Assembly (NCBI GenBank): GCA_003670925.1
Contig: QWQG01000254.1
Location: forward strand, 1 to 64,000
DNA length: 64,000 nt
DNA from: Planctomycetota bacterium
GTDB lineage: Bacteria; Planctomycetota; Planctomycetia; Planctomycetales; Planctomycetaceae
Direction: 5' to 3'
Shown here: in pieces, positions 43,516 through 53,128 of the stretch
How positions within the stretch are numbered: the first letter of the stretch is position 1
Layout: each line of letters opens with the position of its first letter
The notes under the pieces: model-generated
Seen by the model: the letters and a program-made list of their open reading frames with translations, nothing else
Databases searched by the model: none
Told to the model about the DNA's origin: nothing
Made by a program: the position numbers and the translations under genes

Positions 43516-45015
43516 ATGTTCCGGATGGATGGACCCATGGAATCGCCGATCATTGCTAAATTGCCGCGCGGACATCGCATGGAAAGACGCTTCGGAGTTG
43601 TCTTTGACAGCGTTCCGGAATTCTCCGACGACCTGACTCGGGTCGAGGGTGTGCTTACGCGCGAAGCCGTGATTTTGAATCAGCTGGGTATCTATTTTTG
43701 GGGGCAAATGGCGATGTGGCGACACCGCGAGATGTCAGCGATTGCCGATGAACTTCAAGTCCCCGTCGGACGCATGATTGATGAAGGTTGGACGGAGCAG
43801 GCCAAAAATCTATGTTCGACCGTGGCACCACGCCAGTCAGCAACGTTGCCCGCGTCCCCATTGCGGACCACGTCGTTGTTGGTGGTCGCGCTGATAATTG
43901 GATGCTGTTGGGTGTATCTGTTGGGTGGAGATCGTAACGAGCCGTTGACCGGAATTCTTTCAGCGGACATGACCACGATTCGTGTTCCTGCCGCATCACG
44001 CTTAACAAGTCTCCAAGTTAAAGCCGGCGAGGAGGTGTTCTCGGGGCAGCTCTTATTGACCCTAGAAAAACTGGAACACCTTACAATCATCGAATCACAG
44101 ACGCATCTTGTGCGCGACCTTGAGCGCGAAGTCAAACGCGTTGAGGCACAGGCGACGATTGAGCTAGACTGGCGAACACGCGACCTGAATCGCGAACTTT
44201 CCAATGTTCGTCAGCGCGTGGCCTTGAGAGAACTTGCCGGCAGTACTGCGAGTCGCGTTCCGGACGCTACACCTCACCGAGCGCACCATGGTCTGCCCGT
44301 CCGCAGTGTCTCATCGAGCAATGCAGCGTTGTTGAATTCCGCCCTGCGTGGTCAAGCAGGCGGAATTATTTTCTTCAGTGGAGCCGGTGGCCAAGCGTCG
44401 GCGGGATCTGAACCCGCGCGGGTGCCGGATATTCCGCAACCCATGCAAAGAGCTCAGATCCGCCCCGATGCCTTGGTAGCGGATGCCGCAATCATTTCCG
44501 GGGAGGACGTAGATCTGCAGACGTTGCGTGCGGAACAATCGCGGCTGGAAGTCGTCCGCACCACATTGTCGGCCATCGTGAAAGAAGCCGTAGGGGCGAC
44601 AACGATTCAGGCTGAGTATCTGGAGGCCTCCCAAAAATTGGAGTCCCTGAAAACCGTGAGTCGCGAAGTCATTGTCCATTGTCCAGTGTACGGCACCGTT
44701 GGGCAAGTGCGTTACCGGATAGGTGATGATATGCAGACAGGTGAAGTGATGCTCCGAATCCTGCATCCAGATCGGCGTTACGTCACAGCGTATTTACCGA
44801 CGCGACGAGTTTACGAATTGCGTCTTGGGCAGGAAGTCGAGCTGCAATTTCCCGGCAACCAGGAATTTCGAGGCCAAGTGGTGGACATCCCGCTGGTGGC
44901 TGATGTCATCGGACACACTGGCGACACTCAGGCGGCCGTCCGGATTGAACCAGTGGGGCGTCTGTGGCCTTACGTGCCCGTAGGTTCTCAGATTGACGTG
45001 ATTTCATCGCGTTGA
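43516..45015 (+). CDS. HlyD-type adaptor with N-terminal helix-hairpin-helix-like domain
   Basis: The protein of about 499 aa has an unusual first 110 residues with EAVILNQLGIYFWGQMAMW and VPVGRMIDEGWTEQAKNL. This recalls the helix-hairpin-helix-like domain seen in 'flap endonuclease-like' or LSU-associated fusions. A single TM helix (TTSLLVVALIIGCCWVYLL) leads to a periplasmic adaptor: a lipoyl-like part (VPAASRLTSLQVKAGEEVFSG), a coiled coil, the second lipoyl half (VIVHCPVYGTVGQVRYRIGD) and a barrel. The start is tentative; the frame opens at 43474 with TTG. No transporter or TolC gene adjoins, so its partners are unknown. tyrS follows. Confidence 0.75.
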   Translation: MFRMDGPMESPIIAKLPRGHRMERRFGVVFDSVPEFSDDLTRVEGVLTREAVILNQLGIYFWGQMAMWRHREMSAIADELQVPVGRMIDEGWTEQAKNLCSTVAPRQSATLPASPLRTTSLLVVALIIGCCWVYLLGGDRNEPLTGILSADMTTIRVPAASRLTSLQVKAGEEVFSGQLLLTLEKLEHLTIIESQTHLVRDLEREVKRVEAQATIELDWRTRDLNRELSNVRQRVALRELAGSTASRVPDATPHRAHHGLPVRSVSSSNAALLNSALRGQAGGIIFFSGAGGQASAGSEPARVPDIPQPMQRAQIRPDALVADAAIISGEDVDLQTLRAEQSRLEVVRTTLSAIVKEAVGATTIQAEYLEASQKLESLKTVSREVIVHCPVYGTVGQVRYRIGDDMQTGEVMLRILHPDRRYVTAYLPTRRVYELRLGQEVELQFPGNQEFRGQVVDIPLVADVIGHTGDTQAAVRIEPVGRLWPYVPVGSQIDVISSR

Positions 45016-45127
45016 ATCACGTTCGTTGTTTGGACATCTCCTCGCGTTGCCATTACGCTTCCGCCGTTGCTGCATCAAATTTACGATGCGGCGTGTTCAG
45101 GTCCCTCCTGCTTTCGGCGATTCATTG

Positions 45128-46354
45128 ATGTCCATGTCTTTCCCTTCCGTTGACGAACAACTGCAGATCATCACCCGCGGCATCGAAAAAATCGTGCCTC
45201 AGGACGAACTTCGCAAAAAGTTGCAGCACAGTCAAGACACGGGCATCCCGCTCCGAATCAAGTATGGCATCGACCCGACCGGGATTGACGTCCATCTTGG
45301 ACATACCGTACCGCTGCGTAAGATGCGGCAGTTTCAGGAATTGGGACATCAAGCCGTCATTATCATCGGCAATTACACAGCTCTGGTGGGCGATCCTAGC
45401 GGACGTGATGAAGCGCGGAGTAAACGACTGACCGAGGCCGAAGTTCAAATCAACGCCACAACTTATCTGACTCAGGTCGGTAAAGTTGTCGACATGTCCC
45501 GTGCCGAAGTGCATTGCAACGGCGACTGGTTCAGCACGATGTCGTTCGCAGATGTCCTCGCGCTGTGTGGGCGTGTCACGGTTGCTCAGTTGCTGACGCG
45601 AGACGACTTCGCCAAACGCTACCGGGAAGAGAAGGCCATCTTTCTGCACGAATGTCTGTATCCTGTGATGCAGGCATGGGACAGTGTTAAAATTTCCTCA
45701 GACGTGGAACTAGGCGGGACGGAACAGCTCTACAGTTTCATGCTGGCGCGTGACCTGCAGGCGCAGGAGAACCTTCAGCCACAGATTGCCGTGATGTCGC
45801 CGATTCTGGTGGGGCTCGACGGCGTCCGACGCATGGGCAAGAGTCTCGGTAACTACATCGGCATTAGCGAAACGCCATACGACATGATGAAGAAATTCAT
45901 GCAGTTGCCTGACGGCGTCATGAAAATGTACTTTGAATTACTCACGGATGTGCCTCTGGACGACGTCGCGCGACTGTTGGCCGGACATTTGAAAGTCGCC
46001 AAAGTCACGCTCGCCAAACTGGTGATCGCGCAATACCATTCGGATCCGGATGCCGCCGCCGCCGCCGCCCGTTGGCAGTCCGAAATCGGGGGCGAAGCAT
46101 TGCCAACCGACATTCCAGAAGTGGGGCTCGATGCCGCGCTGCTAGCTGCTGGCAATCTTACGGCAGGGAAACTTCTTACGGCCTTGAACCTATGTCCCAG
46201 CAATGGCGAAGCAAGACGCCTCATTCAGGGCGGCGGCGCAAGGCTCGGTGAAGCGAAAACTGCGATCACAGCTCACGATCAACTGATTCCGGTGACGGAC
46301 GGTCTGCTCGTCTGGGCTGGCAAGAAAAAATACTGCCGCGTCAAGCTTGTCTGA
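45128..46354 (+). CDS. tyrS: Tyrosyl-tRNA synthetase
   Basis: TyrS charges tRNA-Tyr. The 408-aa protein has the class I motifs: DPTGIDVHLGHTVPLRKM (HIGH-type) and RRMGKSLGNYI (KMSKS-type), with the tyrosine pocket GNYTALVGDPSGRDEAR. The C-terminal S4 RNA-binding domain ends TDGLLVWAGKKKYCRVKL. It is of the shorter, TyrZ/TyrS2-like type. ATG at 45128 (MSMSFPSVDEQ) was chosen; an upstream frame adds 34 residues without family match. A poly-Ala stretch (DPDAAAAAARWQ) is a small local oddity. Confidence 0.95.
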   Translation: MSMSFPSVDEQLQIITRGIEKIVPQDELRKKLQHSQDTGIPLRIKYGIDPTGIDVHLGHTVPLRKMRQFQELGHQAVIIIGNYTALVGDPSGRDEARSKRLTEAEVQINATTYLTQVGKVVDMSRAEVHCNGDWFSTMSFADVLALCGRVTVAQLLTRDDFAKRYREEKAIFLHECLYPVMQAWDSVKISSDVELGGTEQLYSFMLARDLQAQENLQPQIAVMSPILVGLDGVRRMGKSLGNYIGISETPYDMMKKFMQLPDGVMKMYFELLTDVPLDDVARLLAGHLKVAKVTLAKLVIAQYHSDPDAAAAAARWQSEIGGEALPTDIPEVGLDAALLAAGNLTAGKLLTALNLCPSNGEARRLIQGGGARLGEAKTAITAHDQLIPVTDGLLVWAGKKKYCRVKLV

Positions 46355-46655
46355 CGCAATCTCGAGCTTTGCTAAGTTTTAATTTTCGGGGAGACAGGAC
46401 TACGCGCAGTACCGTTCCGGCACAGGCGCTGCGCGCAATTGTCCCACCCTGATAGATTACGATTTCCATGAAGACACTCCTGATGGCATTTGCCTCACAG
46501 ATAGCTGAGAGTTTCTGAGGCAATTGACGTGAATATGAATTGACGGTTGACGCGTAGCATACTGTCAGATCTAATCCGTGCAGTCGCTTTTGGCGGTTTC
46601 TTAACCGTCCCTTCCCCAATGCTGCGACCTCCCTCCCTAAATTGGATGACAACAG
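46355..46655. promoter_or_regulatory. Intergenic region upstream of the DUF1549/DUF1553 gene
   Basis: The 300-base gap between tyrS and the PSCyt module should carry the promoter of the latter. I could not place boxes with confidence and found no gene. Confidence 0.35.
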
Positions 46656-49520
46656 ATGAGAACATCGGTTGTGATCGTGCTCCAAGTATGGATTGCTGTC
46701 GGGTTCCCGCAAACTAGCGAGGTTCGTGGTGACGATTCACTGCATGCTGTGATTGACCAGCATCTGCGGCCCGTGTCTGGGCTAGTTCCGGCACGCTGTG
46801 CGGATGCGGAATTTCTCCGGCGCGTGTCGCTAGACTTGTGTGGTATGCCTCCAACTTCCGACGAAGCGCGGGCTTTTCTCGCAGACACCGCCGCCCATAA
46901 ACGCGACCAGGTGGTTGAGAAGTTGTTGGCATCTCCGCAGCATGCGCGGCATTTTGCGTCTGCGTTGGATTTGATGTTGATGGAACGCCGGGCAAATACA
47001 CATGTGACTGCTGATGAATGGCAAGCGTGGTTACTAAAATCCGTCCGTGAGAACAAACCATGGAATGTGCTGGTCCGCGAAATTTTGGTGGCCGACGGAG
47101 ACGATCCGAATCAACGACCTGCCGCGCGTTTTATGCTGGATCGCGGGTCCGAACCCAATTTATTGACGCATGACATTAGCCGCATTTTTTTTGGACGCGA
47201 CATGCAGTGTGCCCAGTGTCACGATCATCCGATTGTGGCCGACTATCTGCAGTCTGACTATCACGGACTTTTGGCTTATGTGGCCCCCGGATATGCGATG
47301 GTGCGCAAAGAAGGCGACAAACAAATCACCCTCCAAGCGGAACGCGCTGGCAGTGATCTGTCTTTTGAATCGGTGTTCGTGAAGGGCACGCAGCACCGAA
47401 CTGGTGCGCGAATGCCGGACGATACGGCTGTCGATGAGCCTTTCTTTTTGCCTGGCGACGAATACCAAGTTGCACCAGCGGACAACGTAAAGTCTGTGCC
47501 AAAATTTAGTCGTCGAGCCAAGTTGGCGGAACTCGCCACGCAGGGCGGGAACCAAGCATTCAATCAAAACATTGCTAATCGCTTGTGGGCTCACATGTTT
47601 GGCCGCGGATTGGTACATCCGCTGGATCTGCATCATCCAGACAATGCGGCGACTGATCCTGAATTGCTGGAAATCCTAGGCATCCGCTTCGCTGCGATGA
47701 ACTACAACATGCAGTCCTTTCTTCGCGAAATCGCCTTAAGCGAAACGTACCAACGTGCGTTCGATTTGCCAAGCGATCTGGCGTCTGTAGCGGAACTGGC
47801 AACACCGTATTTGGCAGAGATCAAACAGCAGCTTCCTCAGCGCGAACAGGCGGCAAAAGAATCGGCCGCTGTCTATCGCAAAGCACTCGAAGTATGGCAT
47901 CAAACCGAGGCGGCCACATTGCCTGCGGCAGGCGAACTGGATGCTGCCAGAAACGTTTTCTCCGCAGCAAAAAAGCTAGTCGATGAAGCACATAAAGCCC
48001 TAGACGATGTTATCGCACAGCAGCAAACCAAACAGAAGATTGCCGCTATCTTGCAAGAGGCAGCCATGGCCACCCAGCAGGCAGCCGTGAAGTTGCCTAA
48101 CGATCAGCTACTGCCCGATACTGCCCAGAAACTCGTAACGAAATCCGCCCAACTGACAACCGAAGCGACGGCTTTAGTAACGACAATTGCCGAGAAAACA
48201 AATGTGCTTAAACCACTGACCGAGGCCTTGGATGCTGCTAAGCCTGCGATTGATGCGGCTGTCACGAAACTGGCTCCCTTGAAAGCGGCTATGATGCAGG
48301 CAGAACAGGCCATGCTGCCTTTGCGGCGCAAGGCGGCAACGGACTCTCAGATGCTGGCCGCCCTCGGTCAGCAAATCCATACGACTCAAAGTTTGGCACA
48401 GCTTCTTGAACGCAATCAGGCCATTATGGTTGCCACAGCGTTGGCTCAAGCACGCGCGACAGAGTTGGCTGTCGCGCAACAACAACTTAGTGAATATGCG
48501 AACATTGTGACGCAACATGCGGCGAATGTGAAAACTGCCGCAGAATCAAGGGCAACTGCCACAACTGCGACCAACGTCGCAGCTGCGGAACAGACAAGGG
48601 AAAATGATTTGGCCAACGCCATTGCAGCGGCGCTGGCATCCGCTGAGTCCGCTCTCCAGAAGGCTGGCGACGACGTTGAACTTGCCGAAGTGGTGATAAG
48701 ACTTAAGGCACGAGTGACTGTCGCACAGTCGGCGGTAGATGCCGCTGCGTCGCTCGTAAACGCTGCTGCGACAACCATGAGTTCGGCAACAGAATTGCTC
48801 GCGGCCGCTCAGAAATCTAGTGATGAATCCTCGACTGAACAGATGCGCCGCCAGCAGCTAATAACGGAGGCAACCAATGCCATGTCGACGGCCCAAATCG
48901 ATCTTGCAGCAAGACAGGCAGACATGCAAGTATCAGTGTCAGAGCTTGAAAATCGTCTGATCAACAATTTCACGACTGCGTCGCTGAAGCCGCTGACTCC
49001 CGAACAGCTCTGCTGGAGCGTCTTTCGCGTGACGGGTGTTTACGATCGCTCGTGGCAGGCTGAAGTCACTGAATTGGACAAAGTCAGTCCGCTGACCGAA
49101 GCGCAAAAGCAGGACGCAGCTGTGGTGGCAAATCGCAACGTCGAACTTGAACAGAAGACATATGAAAAACTGAAGAGCAATATCGGCACCTTTGTGACGT
49201 TCTACGGCGCGGCAGCGGGCCAGCCACAGGGAGATTTCTTTTCAACAGCAGATCAAGCGTTGTTTGCCGCCAATAGCGGATCTTTGAATGGCTGGGTTGT
49301 GCCTGCCTCAGACAATGTAACAGAACGCATTATTAAGCAGCCAGATTCGCGATTGGCCGCTCATGAATTGTACGTCGGTATTCTTACGCGGATCCCTACA
49401 GAAGATGAAGTTAGGGAAGTCACCAGCTATCTGAATAGTCGGGTTGCCGACAGAAACTTGGCGGCTGAGGAACTTGTTTGGGCTGTTTTGAATTCAGCGG
49501 AATTTCGTTTCAATCATTAG
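46656..49520 (+). CDS. DUF1549/DUF1553 (PSCyt) protein with Ala-rich coiled-coil insertion
   Basis: The 954-aa exported protein (signal segment SVVIVLQVWIAVGF) has DUF1549 at about 30-230 with the CxxCH motif in QCAQCHDHPI and FLRRVSLDLCGMPPT. The first part of DUF1553 follows (NRLWAHMFGRGLVHP; ALSETYQR-type end). Between about 385 and 790 is a long Ala/Thr/Gln-rich coiled coil, which is not part of either family. The C-terminal DUF1553 end is typical (VRIPTEDEV-like LTRIPTEDEVREV and WAVLNSAEFRFNH). Such proteins are abundant in planctomycetes and may handle polysaccharide breakdown, but their reaction is unproven. DUF1501 follows. Confidence 0.9.
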   Translation: MRTSVVIVLQVWIAVGFPQTSEVRGDDSLHAVIDQHLRPVSGLVPARCADAEFLRRVSLDLCGMPPTSDEARAFLADTAAHKRDQVVEKLLASPQHARHFASALDLMLMERRANTHVTADEWQAWLLKSVRENKPWNVLVREILVADGDDPNQRPAARFMLDRGSEPNLLTHDISRIFFGRDMQCAQCHDHPIVADYLQSDYHGLLAYVAPGYAMVRKEGDKQITLQAERAGSDLSFESVFVKGTQHRTGARMPDDTAVDEPFFLPGDEYQVAPADNVKSVPKFSRRAKLAELATQGGNQAFNQNIANRLWAHMFGRGLVHPLDLHHPDNAATDPELLEILGIRFAAMNYNMQSFLREIALSETYQRAFDLPSDLASVAELATPYLAEIKQQLPQREQAAKESAAVYRKALEVWHQTEAATLPAAGELDAARNVFSAAKKLVDEAHKALDDVIAQQQTKQKIAAILQEAAMATQQAAVKLPNDQLLPDTAQKLVTKSAQLTTEATALVTTIAEKTNVLKPLTEALDAAKPAIDAAVTKLAPLKAAMMQAEQAMLPLRRKAATDSQMLAALGQQIHTTQSLAQLLERNQAIMVATALAQARATELAVAQQQLSEYANIVTQHAANVKTAAESRATATTATNVAAAEQTRENDLANAIAAALASAESALQKAGDDVELAEVVIRLKARVTVAQSAVDAAASLVNAAATTMSSATELLAAAQKSSDESSTEQMRRQQLITEATNAMSTAQIDLAARQADMQVSVSELENRLINNFTTASLKPLTPEQLCWSVFRVTGVYDRSWQAEVTELDKVSPLTEAQKQDAAVVANRNVELEQKTYEKLKSNIGTFVTFYGAAAGQPQGDFFSTADQALFAANSGSLNGWVVPASDNVTERIIKQPDSRLAAHELYVGILTRIPTEDEVREVTSYLNSRVADRNLAAEELVWAVLNSAEFRFNH

Positions 49521-49661
49521 GAATGTGCGCTAGCAATGCGGCGGGAAACGTTGATGAGATGTGTGGTTATGTTGGTGTGACACGTGCCCATGGCGAACCT
49601 TGTCGACATTGAGTACTTTGTCAGATATCGGATCAAACGAGAATATCAGGAGAACACCGTC

Positions 49662-50954
49662 ATGAAGATTAATTACGCCTGCGGTTCAGCTGACCACGGC
49701 ATCGCTCGACGACATTTTCTGGGTTCAATGGCGGCGACAGGGGCCGGCATAATGGCCGGAGGGTTGGGTGTCTTTTCAAACCCGGCAATTGCTGCGCAGT
49801 TACGCTCGGATCAGAAACGCATTGTCGTTTTCAACATGCATGGCGGGTTGAGTCAGCTGGAAAGTTGGGATCCCAAACCGGGGACGGATACCGGCGGACC
49901 GTTTCTGGCAATTCCCACATCAGTGCCAGGGATCCACGTCAGTGAACTGCTTCCGCAGACGGCACAGCAGATGCATCATTTGTGTCTGGTCCGCGGTGTC
50001 AACACGAGCGAGGACGATCATGGGAAGGGAGCCTACATGATGCTGACGGGACGTCGTCAGACTCCTGCTGGCAACTTTCCTCAACTCGGTGCTGTCGCGG
50101 CAAAAGCACTGACACCGGTCGCGAGTGCTTTGCCGGGCCACATTCTGATTACCCCCGGCGGCAGTGGCGGACGCGGGAATGATTCAGCCTATCTTGGGCC
50201 GAAGTATTCCAGCGTCCAGTTAGGCAATGGAAACCCGCCGCAGAATACGATCCGGCCGGAAAACATGGCCGAGACTTCGGATACTGCGCGGCAAGATTTT
50301 CGACGCAAAGTGAACGATCGATTTCTGAATCGTCGTCGGACAGCCGTGACAGAAGCCTTTGCTTATTCCTACGAACAGGCTGAGCAGTTGATGCGGCAGC
50401 GCGATGTGTTCGATGTGACAAAGGAGCCAGCCACGGACCTCGAACGCTACGGCACTCACGATTTTGGACGGCATTGTCTGTTGGCTCGGCGATTGCTGGA
50501 GCAGGGGATCACTTGTGTGCAGTTGTCGCATTCAAATTACGACACGCATAACGAAAATTTCAACTTCCACATTGAGCAGATGGGCGAGTTTGACCGCTCA
50601 TTCTCTTGCTTTGTCGCCGATCTTGCAGCACGCGGAATGCTCGAAACCACGCTGCTTGTTGTGTTGTCGGAATTCGGACGGACTCCCAATATTAATCAGT
50701 ACTACGGACGCGATCACTGGTCGAAGGCATGGTCTGTTTGCCTTGCCGGGTGCCGCATTCCCCGCGGCAGCGTTTACGGAAAGACAAATGCAAACGGGAC
50801 GGAGGTCGAAGATGGTCAGGTCGATCACGGGGCATTGTTTCACACGTATCTGCAGGCCGCGGGAGTGGATTCAACTGGATCGTTTGACATCGACGGTCGC
50901 GACATCCCGATCGCCGATCCAGCGACCGGCGCTGTTTCACAATTATTGACCTAA
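49662..50954 (+). CDS. DUF1501 protein with Tat signal
   Basis: The 430-aa product has a Tat signal (RRHFLGSMAATGAGIMAGGL) and the DUF1501 alkaline-phosphatase-like fold: VVFNMHGGLSQLESWDPKPG, LVRGVNTSEDDHGKGAYMML, LVVLSEFGRTPNI and NQYYGRDHWSKAWS. The metal-type residues of the sulfatase/phosphatase superfamily are partly present (His, Asp and Glu in these motifs). ATG at 49662 has a strong ribosome site (AGGAG). DUF1501 genes almost always accompany DUF1549/1553 genes in planctomycetes, as here. The substrate is unknown. Confidence 0.92.
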   Translation: MKINYACGSADHGIARRHFLGSMAATGAGIMAGGLGVFSNPAIAAQLRSDQKRIVVFNMHGGLSQLESWDPKPGTDTGGPFLAIPTSVPGIHVSELLPQTAQQMHHLCLVRGVNTSEDDHGKGAYMMLTGRRQTPAGNFPQLGAVAAKALTPVASALPGHILITPGGSGGRGNDSAYLGPKYSSVQLGNGNPPQNTIRPENMAETSDTARQDFRRKVNDRFLNRRRTAVTEAFAYSYEQAEQLMRQRDVFDVTKEPATDLERYGTHDFGRHCLLARRLLEQGITCVQLSHSNYDTHNENFNFHIEQMGEFDRSFSCFVADLAARGMLETTLLVVLSEFGRTPNINQYYGRDHWSKAWSVCLAGCRIPRGSVYGKTNANGTEVEDGQVDHGALFHTYLQAAGVDSTGSFDIDGRDIPIADPATGAVSQLLT

Positions 50955-50979
50955 GGCGCGCGGCAGCAATGAATCTGCC

Positions 50980-51044
50980 GTAGCGGAATTCGCAAGAATT
51001 CAGACCTCTTGCTCAAAGAACTGAATTCTTGTGAATTCAGCTAC
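50980..51044. repeat. Dispersed palindrome, copy 2 of the gaattcgcaagaattc family
   Basis: The 22-base arms match as inverted repeats around a 21-base centre and share the arm sequence with the element at 31902-31977. It starts 25 bases after the DUF1501 stop. Confidence 0.75.
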
Positions 51045-51151
51045 ATGTCTGGTAAGAAACTTCCTGCCCCTCGCCTAAATGCTCGGTACTCGGAGGGCGG
51101 ACGCCGATCCGCTCGCCGAAATAAATTGGCACGTAAAAGGGTTGTAAACGT

Positions 51152-52162
51152 ATGGCTATTCCCGCAGGATTCGATCCCAAACTGGCGCACGTGGTTTCGC
51201 AGTGGCCACACGATCGGCCGTTAAATGCGTGTCGATTTGACCCCGTCGGTCGATTTGTCTTCAGTGGTTCTGAAGATGCGGCTGTGGAAAGATTTAATCT
51301 GGCGGATGGAGTTCGCTCGGTCATTAACGGCGGTCATCAGACATGGGTCTGTGCGATCGCGTGTTCACTGGATGGAGTTCATGCCATTAGCGGTGGATGT
51401 GATGGAAAAATCACATGGTGGGAATCAGCAGCGGCAGAGCCTAAACCGCTTCGCAGCATTGATGCTCACAAAGGCTGGATCCGATCACTCGACGTTAGCC
51501 CGGATGGGACGCTGTTGGTCAGCGGAGGCAACGATAATGTCGTGCGGTTATGGAACATCAACGACGGAAGTCTGATCCGTGAATTTAGCGGGCACACCAG
51601 AAACGTCTATTGCGTGATTTTTCACCCGCAGGGCCAGTTTCTCCTCAGCGGTGACCTCACTGGCGGACTCAAGCAATGGGAAATCGCAACGGGCAAAGAA
51701 GTCCGAACATTTGAGGCCACGCCGCTGCATTCTTACAACGGCGGGCAACAGGTAGATTTTGGTGGCATTCGCGCACTCGCCGTCAGTCCTGATGGGAAAT
51801 GGCTAGTTGCCGGTGGTTTGTACAAAGCGACGAACCCGCTCGGGGCCGTACATGAACCGCTTGTGCTGCTCTTCGACTGGGAAACTCAAAAGCTCGAAAA
51901 ACAACTGATCGCAGAAGGCATTACGCAGGGAGTCATCTGGCGTCTGAAGTGGCTGAGTGACGGCTCAATCATGGGACTCAGTGGAGGTGGCAGCGGCGGA
52001 TTTTTGGTATTCTGGAAACCAGAGACCGAGAAGGATTATCACCGCTTCCCACTTCCTAGCCTCGCCCGCGATATGGATCTCCATCCCGACGGTCTGCAGG
52101 TTGCCACGGCACATTACGACCGTCACCTACGAATATCTCGACTTGCCGCAAAGGCCACATAG
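51152..52162 (+). CDS. WD40 repeat protein
   Basis: The 336-aa protein is one seven-bladed beta-propeller. WD repeats are recognisable at VFSGSEDAAVERFNL, AISGGCDGKITWWES, LVSGGNDNVVRLWNI and LLSGDLTGGLKQWEI. There is no signal peptide; it appears cytoplasmic or of unknown location. It follows the DUF1549/DUF1501 pair on the same strand and may be read as a third module member, as such genes often are, though with a 200-base gap carrying a palindrome. Confidence 0.88.
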   Translation: MAIPAGFDPKLAHVVSQWPHDRPLNACRFDPVGRFVFSGSEDAAVERFNLADGVRSVINGGHQTWVCAIACSLDGVHAISGGCDGKITWWESAAAEPKPLRSIDAHKGWIRSLDVSPDGTLLVSGGNDNVVRLWNINDGSLIREFSGHTRNVYCVIFHPQGQFLLSGDLTGGLKQWEIATGKEVRTFEATPLHSYNGGQQVDFGGIRALAVSPDGKWLVAGGLYKATNPLGAVHEPLVLLFDWETQKLEKQLIAEGITQGVIWRLKWLSDGSIMGLSGGGSGGFLVFWKPETEKDYHRFPLPSLARDMDLHPDGLQVATAHYDRHLRISRLAAKAT

Positions 52163-52371
52163 GCAGCGGGCGGATGAGGAGAATTGACTAACTTTGGCCG
52201 AGATCATCCATCTTGCCGACCTCAAACTCCCCCCCCCGGTGGCACGCATTGAATGATACCCGGCGCGGGAGTCAGTGGCGTGTCGCCAGAATTCGGAGGT
52301 GTGCATGATCCATGGCCGAATTCTGTTGAATCCAGCGACAACAAAAAATCGCAAGCAAACCAGCGCGAAGG

Positions 52372-53118
52372 CTATGCTTCGATCAACCCTTCGCGAATTG
52401 CCCAGCGGCAAAGATCGACACGATCAGTAGCTCCGATCACGCGCATGATGCGGTATTTGTGGCTTTCAACGGCTTTTTGTGAAATCGACAGGGCTTCAGC
52501 CACTTCAGAGACGCGGCGACCTTCGGCGATATTTAGCAGCACGTCCCATTGTCGGTCAGTGAGTTTTTGCATCTGCGCACTGGCAACGCATCGAAAAACG
52601 CCGTCTTTCAACAGTTGCAGTCGCACATTCAAGTGCTCGGAAAGAACTGCCGTTCCCGCCCCAATCTGGCTTAACTGTTCACTAATTTTTTTCACGGTAT
52701 CCGCCCGTGACAGCATGCCGGTGACCCGGTTGTTCGCGATCAAGTCCAATTGGCGGTCGGTGAGCGCATCTGCAAAGACAGCAATTTTTGTTTCACCAAG
52801 CCGTACGGCAAGATCCAAAAAAATATCCCGCAATCCTGCGAGGATCAGACGCTCACCAACCAAGACAACCTGCGGACGTTGACTCCGAATCGTCTGCAGT
52901 AGTTCGGCCGAAGTTGATACTGCTGTGACGTTTCGAAAGCCTCCGTAGGCTTTTAGACACCACGCCATCGATTCAGCGTTGACTCGATTGTTGTCCGCGA
53001 TGACCGCATCGGAGGTCTGGGTTTGCAGTTGTTCTCCCGGAATGGGGCGACGTTCGACGGGTGCTTGCATGATGCGCTTGATCCTTAAGGGCTCAGCTTC
53101 GACAATTCTGGTTAACAC
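52372..53118 (-). CDS. LuxR/NarL-type regulator with degenerate receiver
   Basis: This 248-aa two-domain protein has a C-terminal LuxR HTH (LTDRQWDVLLNIAEG, VSEVAEALSISQKAVESHKY). Its N-terminal domain has the receiver fold (AVIADNNRVN; KIAVFADALT), but the expected phospho-acceptor Asp after VVLV is Gly (about residue 88), and the conserved Lys is Arg. Phosphorylation by a kinase is therefore unlikely; ligand binding or constitutive dimerisation is possible. The start is GTG at 53118 or ATG at 53070. It reads leftward; no kinase gene adjoins. Confidence 0.85.
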   Translation of the reverse strand: MLTRIVEAEPLRIKRIMQAPVERRPIPGEQLQTQTSDAVIADNNRVNAESMAWCLKAYGGFRNVTAVSTSAELLQTIRSQRPQVVLVGERLILAGLRDIFLDLAVRLGETKIAVFADALTDRQLDLIANNRVTGMLSRADTVKKISEQLSQIGAGTAVLSEHLNVRLQLLKDGVFRCVASAQMQKLTDRQWDVLLNIAEGRRVSEVAEALSISQKAVESHKYRIMRVIGATDRVDLCRWAIREGLIEA

Positions 53119-53128
53119 GATTCACTGC

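Noticed and set aside
46050-46075. GCC trinucleotide run in tyrS as a regulatory repeat
   Set aside because: It encodes a short Ala stretch in a surface helix and is better explained as coding drift.
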